From Rhizopus sp. PT2906 (taxonomy: Eukaryota > Mucoromycota > Mucoromycetes > Mucorales > Rhizopodaceae): a DNA stretch of 64,000 nt. The DNA is taken from NCBI GenBank assembly GCA_025529335.1, contig JAMYHX010000041.1, positions 89,474 to 153,473 on the forward strand, written 5' to 3'. The notes under the pieces were generated by a model. It was not told where the DNA came from, made no database searches, and saw only the letters and a list, made by a program, of their open reading frames with translations. A program made the position numbers and the translations under genes. Positions 56,093 to 64,000 of the stretch are shown here, piece after piece (within the stretch, counting starts at the first letter, position 1; every line of letters begins with the position of its first letter).

Positions 56093-57418
56093 CTTGTGTT
56101 GGTCTCAGGTGAAAAAGGCTTGTTATTTGACAGACATGAATTTATTGATTGTTAGATATGTGACTGTATAGATGTTGCTCATCACAAAAATCAGATGAAA
56201 AACAATTTAAATCCAGCTTGAAGACATTTTTATTTTTAGTTAATCAGATGGGCAGAACTTTTTTTACCAAAAGTAAGGAATCAACATTCTTTATATTTCT
56301 TGTCGCTTTAGTTTTTGTAAGGCTTATTGTTCCTTTTTTGACTGTTTAAATACATTAAAGTACAGTGGAATTTATCTCTTAAGGATTATTCATGAAAAGT
56401 CAAATATGGGAATATCTTTATACCTTGGCCATCTTGCAGTTAGCATTTTTACTTTACGCCTGATAAAGTTCATTTATACAAAGATCATAAATAATTAAGT
56501 TGACTTCGATGATAATCTCTTTCCATTGTTGACAAAAGCTGATGTAGACCATGCAAAAAAGAAATAGAAACAGAAAAAAAGCCGTATATTTGGATTCGTT
56601 CAGAAATGTAAATACATAGAACAATCGGTATACTTTAAAGTGCCTCGATATCCTCTGCATGAGTGTTTAGAATGGTGTATCTATTATCTATCTTTTTTTA
56701 TCATTAAAGAGTCCAAAACCACAAACAATTACTTTTAAAGACGCTAGATACATCAGAGAGAATGAATTATGAAGCGTCCGTTGTAATTTAATCCTTTCTG
56801 GCACTGCATCTGATCTTCCTCTCTTTCTCTTTCTCTCTCCAAAAATAAAGTCTTTTCAATTACATTAAACAAGCAAGTTTATTTCAAAAGGTGGTAAAGC
56901 AAGACCATGAGCGAGATACGGGTTAAACAAGTCTTTGCATAGTCCTCTAATGAAAATGCTCTTTATTCCGTAAACAAGCCTGCATTACACCATATTCATA
57001 CCTTTCAAAAATTGGCACTTCCCAAAACACGATTATGTCAGTGGCTATAGCGAAGAACACTTCTTTTGTTGTATATTATATATATCACATACACTAAACT
57101 CCATCAAAGGTTTCTACAGTGTAATTACTCATCATTAGACGATGCCGTTTACAAAGGAGTGGAAAATAAATCCATCCCGTTAATATTAGCCGGATACTTA
57201 CCGTGCTAGTCTGCTGAACTCAAGTAACCAAAAGTTTTTATGCAATTTCTTTGACTTAGGTGACTTTTTTGACTTGCGGAGGAGTTTCCTCTAAAGATCT
57301 CTCTACAGTTTCACCCTATCTTTTGCAGTTTTACAAATAGCATTTTCTAGATTTCTATGTCAATTTAAGGCCGTAAAATGCACCTCAGCATTGACAATTA
57401 AATATATATATATATATA

Positions 57419-57596
57419 TAGTAGGACCTCGATTCTGTTATACTCTATCCTGGAATACCATTTTATGAAAAAAATTGGAACGCGACTGCTTATTTAAGTG
57501 TACTTTGTTGGAATATGAATTCTGTACTGGAATAACCTCGTTTCTGGAATGGAACACCTATCCACTGAGGGTCATGACAGAATCGAAGTCCTACTG
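57419..57596. mobile_element. 178-bp pogo/Tigger-like MITE
   Basis: The left end reads AGTAGGACCTCGATTCTGT and the reverse complement of the right end reads AGTAGGACTTCGATTCTGT, so the terminal inverted repeats differ at a single position over 19 bp. The ends are flanked by TA. The CAGTxxxxCCTCGxTT pattern of the right end is like the termini of pogo/Tigger elements. The interior has repeated TGGAAT and CTGGAAT words and no transposase. Confidence 0.75.
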
Positions 57597-59720
57597 TAGC
57601 CAAAGAAACAAGTTTTATAAAATAAGTAAAAGCAAGACATTCGTTACAATTTATTGTATATAACCCTGATGAAATTGAAGATTGCTTATAAATTTCCTCT
57701 TCTTTAAGTATTTTTTGATTCGTGTCGAAAAAGAGATATTTGTACAATCCGTATCCATAAAGCACGATTCGTGAAAAAAGTTACTTTGACAAAGCTTGCA
57801 GCATGTTTAACTTATTGCTATGACTTTGATTTTAAAGTGCTAGTTTACGTCCAATTCTTTTTATTTTTATAAATAGAAACAAAGAAAAAATTGGCCATAA
57901 TAATAAGCTTTTTTTTAATTATAAGAAACTTTGATCTGAAAATACAGCTTTATGCAGAAAAAATGAACGTTATTCAAATAAAATACAGATTTAGACATGA
58001 ATTACTTTCTTGATCGTTCTTTCTATATTTCGCAAACATAAAATGATGTTTATCAAATAACTCTTCTCCCGCCTTTTCAATCATCATGTTCCAAAACAAC
58101 AATGCTCCAAAGAAACGCTTAATTAGAAATTAAGAAGCAATTGATTCTTTAGTTTTTAAAGATTCTCTAGTGGCACACTATTGTTCAAGACTAAAACTCG
58201 TACCATCTATTTTCTTATACGAGCGTCCATTGTTACGAAGGTGACCACAGCAGTGACATAAATGTTACGTAATTTTCAAAAAATTGAACAGCTTGTTAGA
58301 AAAAAGAGAGCAATCATAAAAAGAGGCTATTACCATTGGTAATTATATTTTATTAATTTGGCAAAAACTAATACTTTCTTTTTAATAGCTTCTAGCCATT
58401 TAAAATCTTTATTCCTTAGCAGAATTTAATACTTTGATATAATAACCTGATAGCGATAGAAGCAGTATAAGCTATTTAAAGATGTCGTTTAACCACTATT
58501 AAAATCGAGCGACAAGACACCCTTTTTTAAGTATATGACCTCAACATGGCAAATTGTCGCCGCCATATTTTTATCATGTCTCCTACTGTTATATGTCTGG
58601 AATAATAAAGAAATGATAGGTGATAATGTAAAAATATTATGTAAAAAGAAAAATAGAGGTAGGTATGGACTTCTAGTGCTTTTGTTAGTTAAAGTACAAT
58701 TCTTGCGGTAAAGAAAGGTCATTTTTATTAGAATCATTTAAATTAACTATTTATACTCCTTCGGGTCAGTTGGATGACAAGCTATCATTTAATGCAACAA
58801 TAAAACTGAAATTAAGCTAATTATACAAGAAGATTCCCAATGTACTGCTAGACGTCACAAAGGAAAATGTCGATGAGCTTCCACAGCCTCTTCATTGCCT
58901 ACGAGAGAGAGCCCACTGTTACAAACAATGTCATTTTATATGAGCACATTTCGTGGTCTGCCTCTTTGTATCGCTCTAAAAGTAATATCAAACGAAAAGA
59001 TAAAGTACTTGTAAGGTAAATGCGACAATTTTGAAAAAAAAAGCAAACTTCATTAATGGATATATATCATTATTAATAATTCAAAAAGAAACATCGCGAT
59101 GTATGCTAGTTTCATAGTGCGGCTGTTCTTGACTCACATAAAAATACTTATGGCGGTTTAGCCTAGGGTAAATAGTTTTCTTTTCAAAACTTTTTATATA
59201 CTTATTTACTTTTATCTATACTTGAGTGCTTATTTTTTTTTTTTGAAAGATATCTTCTTTGTAGCAAAAATTACAACTTCTACTTTCTTTTTTTATTTAT
59301 GCTCTTTAAGAAAAGATTTATATTATTAAGAAAGCCTTTTAAATTAAGGTTCAGTAGCTTGTGTATTGAAATTTTTAGCTGTAGCATATTTGACTTTATC
59401 TATGAGTATATATATATATGTATATCATAAGAAAGGCTAGTTATTGGAATAGATGACAAAGAACAGGAATAGGATGTTGAATATTGAATTTATCCACACA
59501 AAAGGAATCTTGTATAAAAAGAAATAGAAAAGCAGTATAAGATAATGATGATCTTTCTTAAAAGTAAGTTAATAATAAGCTGTTAAAATTACTCAGCCAT
59601 AATCGGCCATTATGCTACGTCTTTTTTTTTTAAACAGTACGGTTTTGTTTCATTGATCATTATTGATTTGTCAAATGACAACTGGCTACAAGAAAGATAT
59701 TGTGATGCTTGTAGTAGTCG

Positions 59721-60695
59721 TAGTTGTTGTTGTAGTGGGTGTAGTGAGTAGAAAGTACAATGATAACATTTATGTTTCTTTTATTTTGAAGAATAAATAT
59801 GTAGATATTAAAATTTATAGTTACACCTGTATAAAATTGTGGTTATTATTATGATTTGTCAGTTTATGTTACTGAGTTTTTATTATTGACGTGTAGACAC
59901 TACCTATTAACCCTTATTCAACTTAGAATACGGCAGAGAGATTTAGTCTACGAATCTTATTCATATTCGCTATGGCGCAACTGTAAGGCATTGTATATAG
60001 ACTCTGCTTCATGTCAAGTTTAACATTATGCTTTGTTATTGTGATGCCTGATGCTATACTTATATACAGAAGCTAATATGCGATGAAACAACAATAATGT
60101 AAGGTATATCTAAAGACTATAGCAGTAAACATAGAATAGTTGTAGCCATTTAAGCATAAACTGAGGTTCAACTCATTAATTCCGATTCAGGGCAGTGTGA
60201 CCTTTATTGTAGAACAATGCCTACTTATGACTGACATTGAGTTAAACGACTGTAATCAGTATGAATAGAGTGAATTCATACATCATAAGATTATGTGCAC
60301 ACACTTTCAATGATAAGTCAAATTAAATAGAATCTTTTCCTTTGAATATAAATCATTACTTCTTTGAAAGATAATTCTCTTATGGTAAAAGCAATATCAT
60401 AACCCAGATTATGAAATGAACAATAAGATCAGTGTCAAGAACGAGTTAAAAGTTTTTTTTATGAACTTAGGAACCATTAGTGTCGTATTATACGTTGAAT
60501 AAGGGTCAATAGGCAGTGTCTACACGTTAATAACAAAAGTTCCGTAACATAAACTGACCAATCACAACAATAATTAAGTTTTATAAAAAAATGTAACTAT
60601 CAATTTTAATACCTACATCTTTATTTTTTAAATAAAAGAAACGTAAAGAGCCCCATTGTACTTTCTGTCCATTACCACTACTACAACTACAACAA
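59721..60695. mobile_element. Element or rearrangement with about 210-bp inverted repeats
   Basis: The left arm (about 59721-59932) and the reverse complement of the right arm (about 60484-60695) align over their length with scattered mismatches and small indels. Shared blocks include GTGTAGACACT, CCCTTATTCAAC, GTCAGTTTATGTTAC and AGAAAGTACAATG. The spacer of about 550 bp has no ORF of note. This could be a foldback or long-TIR non-autonomous transposon, or two inverted copies of one repeat. Exact outer ends and a target duplication are not clear. Confidence 0.7.
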
Positions 60696-61520
60696 ACACC
60701 ACAATTAGTCAATCATATATCCTAACTAATTATAATATACGCTTAGAATAGTAGCTTATCAGCATTTGAAGCAACTATAAATAATAAATCCTTTATTTAA
60801 TTGTATATCCCTTCTGTCTTTATCTCAGAATAATGATTAATAATGAGTTTTGTCTTGTGTCTTGTGTTTTATAGGCCACTAGTTAATAACTTTGATTAAA
60901 TATCATTTTTTATATTATCAAAAGGACAGGTCAATACTTTTAGGACTCTTTTATTTGATAAAATAATAAGGGTATTTATAGTCAATGATTTGAAAGTCTA
61001 CTACAAAACTTGTATCTACATGCTTGATGAATTTACTTGCGGTTGATTATGATCCCATGTTGTCTAAGGGGCCATAGTCGAGAATCCAACTAGTGGATTT
61101 ATTCTTTGATGTACTAATTCTATTGTTGACTAAAGCATATACTATTTAATTTTACGATACAATGACTTTTGACTTGAATCGACTATAGTGAAATGTTATA
61201 CAAAGTGGTAATGACAAGTGTCGCACCGTTTTTACTGGTGTACATTTTTTACTTTTTACTTTTTGTAATATCAGTAAGACTGAAACGCAATCAATCGACC
61301 ACAAAGCTGCAACCAAACTTATCAGATGAACTTTATTTCTAAAATGGCGGGATTAAGCAATGTATGCGCTGTGCGTGTTCATTGAAGAAAGTGTTATTAT
61401 CTTGAAAAAAAAGTATATTTTTGCAGTTAAATCAAGTTAAGCACGAAAGGAATTATTCTTATGGTAATTTATGCTTTATTGATTTTGAAAGGAAAAAAAA
61501 AAGATGGGTTAAATGCATAT

Positions 61521-63066
61521 TTAGATATAAATCCACTTTCGGCAGTTTGGTGCTCCACAATGACAAGAGTAACGTGCACTATGCTTCATATTTTCTTCTT
61601 CAGTATCATATTGCATGCCATTGTAATCAAAACAAAGTTCTTCATCTTTCTTTATATCGCGGCTTGCAAAAAAAGCTAAGCGATGCATTTGAACATCAGC
61701 ACTATCATGGTATACGGCAAATACTTCCAAATTGGGAGAACAAGAATGATTGAAGAACCGGCTGACATTTCCAAGAATGAATGCATCGATTGCATATTTT
61801 GTAGGTAGTTCGCTTTGAGCAAAATCCATATCAAATAGATAGCTACATCCATATTTGTCGTAGAAAGCACCACGCCTATTAGATTCTTCTGTTGTTATAA
61901 CTTCTCCTACATATTCCTCAACAAAGGTACCACGAGAGATTGGGTGAAGAGTTCGGACACCCCATCCTTTGTTCGCTGTTTTAAAAATTTGTAAAGGTAT
62001 TTTTCTGCCACGTTGAACTACCCTGTTTTTGCAATCCACACCGCAGTCACAGGTGCTATTGCACTCGTATATGGCTGTACCATGAGGCACAATTAATCTA
62101 CCCTTCTGATCATAGAACTGAGAGTCGTGACAATTACTGGAGCAACCACTTGCATCTGTACAGCTGCACCCAGACAGAAAGTTTGGATCAGGTGGTAGTA
62201 CAGGGCTTGTATATTGCAATTGGTCAACATAAATAAAATCGTTTGGTAAGTCTGAGTCTACATCATTGAAAATAGTCACTCTTGCTTTAAGGTTTTTGAT
62301 GACGTAAAGAGGAATGTTGTTTTTTCTTTGATGATTGGCTGCTCTTTCAACGGGGTGTTCTATCTAAAGAGATATAAGAGGATGAACTACATTATTTACC
62401 AGTCTAACTTTTACCTTGACTGAGTTTATTACAACTTGAAAGGTATCTTGAAATTCCTTCGGCGCGTCTATTAAAAGTGTACGTAAGCTTCTTCTACACT
62501 AAAACAAGGACATGAATCTACATGTAACCTATTGTCACACTTGTTAATTACCTCCTTTGTGGAATTCGACGATTCATTTGACTCTTCATCAGAGGAATCT
62601 CTAAGCCGCTTGCTATTATTTTCAGTGATGACAGAAGTAACAGGACCAGGATTTTTGGGATTATTATAAAACTCCTTCGTATCAGGGTCGTATGTATTGT
62701 ATAATAGAATTTTCTTGTTCATGTAGAGTATTGAATCCTTGCGACAATGAGATTGTCGACAGTAATCCTCAATGAACGCGGAAATACTGGATGAAGAGTA
62801 GACATTTTCCTCTCTTTCCCACGTATTATCTTTCCAACCATAACCTTCCCATTCAATCAGAAAGTAACGGGTTTTGTTCTACAAGGTCAAATCAACAAAA
62901 TGAATTAGAGCATTACTGTAATTAATATTTACTACAACTTTCATGCCTGCAATGCGCGACACCTAAGTAGATGGTTTCAATACGTGCTTTATACAAAGTA
63001 GCTATTCTCTATACTTACAACATACTCGTTGTCGGCTAATCCAACAGTACTTTTCTTTTTATTCAT
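61521..63066 (-). CDS. Histone H3K9 methyltransferase, Clr4/SUV39 type (chromodomain + SET)
   Basis: An enzyme that methylates histone H3 Lys9 to nucleate heterochromatin. The start at 63066 gives MNKKKSTVGLADNEYVV. The chromodomain follows (KTRYFLIEWEGYGWKDNTWE), with aromatic cage residues in place. A linker rich in Ser/Glu (LRDSSDEESNESSNS) precedes the pre-SET domain, which has the zinc-cluster cysteines in FLSGCSCTDASGCSSNC and YECNSTCDCGVDCKNRVVQ. The SET core has KGWGVRTLHPISRGTFVEEY, then FFNHSCSPNLEVFAV with the NHSC motif, then ELCFDYN. Post-SET is YSCHCGAPNCRKW near the C-terminus. Five or so exons; the last, 62279-61521, is certain. Exons between 62980 and 62290 were pieced together and are less exact. 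Confidence 0.93.
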
Positions 63067-64000
63067 TTAAGTTTGGAACAACTAAAAAAAAGTTCGCAAA
63101 AAAAAGGCGGCGTAAGCGTTGTCGATAGAAAACAGTCACAAATAGATTGTTTCCTTTTCTGGAGGAGGTAAAAATTTTTCATGCATGATGCTGATGAAAA
63201 AGAACTCGAAATGGCCATATGAACATTCTAGAATTCTTACAACAGGAGACAAACAACTCATTTTACCCATAATTTCAATATGCCAAAGTTCACTCTATTG
63301 TATAATGTGTTTAGCAAAAGCTTACTTGTACGTTAATGAGTGTAAACCATACAGCATTTCATGTATTCTTCTATTTAAAATCACGTGCTCAAAATATCAT
63401 GCTACAGGAAAGAGATTCAGTACTTGCAAGGTCAAAATGATGATACGAGGCGAAATCCATGCTGCTAATATCTTAAAGTTAATTAAATTTGCTGGATTCA
63501 GCCTAGTTCACGGCATCTCTAAGAGAGATTACTTATTATGTTCGCTGTCGCTTTAAACAAGCTGCATTAGTCTATGCATAGCGTGCATAGGTGATTTTAG
63601 CAGAGTTTTGCTTCATTATGCTTGATTCTTTAACGAAATACATATTTGAGACAAAGAGAAAAAATGCTGCATTTAGTTTGCTTTATGAAACTAAGGGTCG
63701 ATGAAGTGCAATGAAGTTTGGTGTAAACCTTCATTTAGGATAATGTGGATTGATTACATGATCTATATTTAAGTACTCAGAAGTTTTAGAATTTAAATAG
63801 ACTTCGTTTTGCCAGATACAAAAGTAAAAAGGCAAAAACTAGTAATAAGAATAGAAAAGGACAATAAACCAGTGAGATAGAAATATACGATATCCTTATT
63901 TACTATGAATAAAACAATGATATTTACACTGGCGAGCAAAACCGTACCAATGTTTTCATTTTTTGACTTTAGCGATCACTAAGTGGACCATACTTGCATA
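63067..64000. other. Region upstream of the Clr4-like gene
   Basis: About 930 bp to the window edge. It includes the promoter of the methyltransferase gene. A 123-codon plus-strand ORF at 63185-63556 has no domain and an unusual mix of residues, and I do not consider it supported. Confidence 0.45.

Larger units (their letters stand above)
56093..61520. other. 5.4-kb gene desert with repeat elements
   Basis: No supported host gene lies between ATIC and the Clr4-like gene. Both are on the minus strand, so the left part includes the ATIC promoter. The sequence is very A/T-rich. It contains an (AT)n tract at about 57400-57420, a pogo-like MITE, a long inverted repeat and a coding-like scrap at 58745-58920 (IPNVLLDVTKENVDELPQPL) that I cannot assign. 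Confidence 0.6.

Noticed and set aside
63185..63556. A 123-codon plus-strand ORF near the window end
   Set aside because: No domain, no splice partner, scattered Cys and Met; it lies in the promoter side of the methyltransferase gene.
1..64000. CRISPR arrays, operons, rRNA or prophage features
   Set aside because: No regularly spaced repeats, no clusters of intronless co-directed genes with ribosome binding sites, and no rRNA signatures were seen; the window is eukaryotic.

Overview
This window looks like the nuclear genome of an early-diverging fungus, most likely Mucoromycota (Mucorales-like). The DNA is A+T-rich, with long A and T runs and microsatellites. Almost every gene is cut by short GT...AG introns of about 45-70 bp. 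The gene set is eukaryotic and fungal: a velvet factor, a Hos4-like ankyrin protein, DASH subunit Dad4, calcineurin B, Clr4/SUV39-type methyltransferase, D-arabinono-lactone oxidase and a Crypton recombinase. The assignment rests on gene content and intron style; no rRNA or marker gene is present. I rebuilt split genes by hand. Where I summed the exons, the spliced length divides by three: velvet 347 aa, P-protein 366, ALO 464, RPA1 1648, Sec9 321, eS10 145, XPA 272, calcineurin B 173, Dad4 74, DUF1775 protein 217.

Layout. 0-18 kb is gene-dense: velvet factor (-), mitochondrial cytochrome b5 reductase (+), Hos4-like ankyrin protein (-), mitochondrial ribosomal protein uL6 (+), a bacterial-style chorismate mutase/prephenate dehydratase (+), ALO1 (-) and RNA polymerase I largest subunit (-). 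18-21.3 kb is transposon-derived: a short pseudogene and a decayed Crypton tyrosine recombinase carrying a 104-bp Tc1/mariner-like MITE. 22-31.5 kb holds a CLC chloride channel (+), a Ty3/gypsy-like scrap, a NIPA-type transporter (+), an unknown ORF with an inverted repeat, and a coiled-coil protein (+). 32-53 kb has Sec9/SNAP-25 (-), a gene-poor stretch at 33.2-38 kb, TRM82 (-), eS10 (+), two small unknown genes (+), XPA/RAD14 (+), a tandem defensin-like secreted peptide (-), HPM1 (-), a DUF1992 protein (-), a mitochondrial carrier (+), a DUF1775/YcnI-like GPI protein (+), DAD4 (+) and a SANT/Myb protein (+). 53-56 kb holds calcineurin B (-) and ATIC/ADE17 (-). 56.1-61.5 kb is a gene desert with a pogo-like MITE and a long inverted repeat. 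It is followed by a Clr4-like H3K9 methyltransferase (-).

The genes are mostly housekeeping and do not form a pathway cluster. I found no rRNA, tRNA, CRISPR array or bacterial-style operon, and no convincing multi-gene novel system. The best leads are the tandem CSalphabeta peptide, the fungal DUF1775 protein with a predicted N-terminal histidine, the fused P-protein, and the decayed Crypton whose stop codons are all reachable by single transitions.
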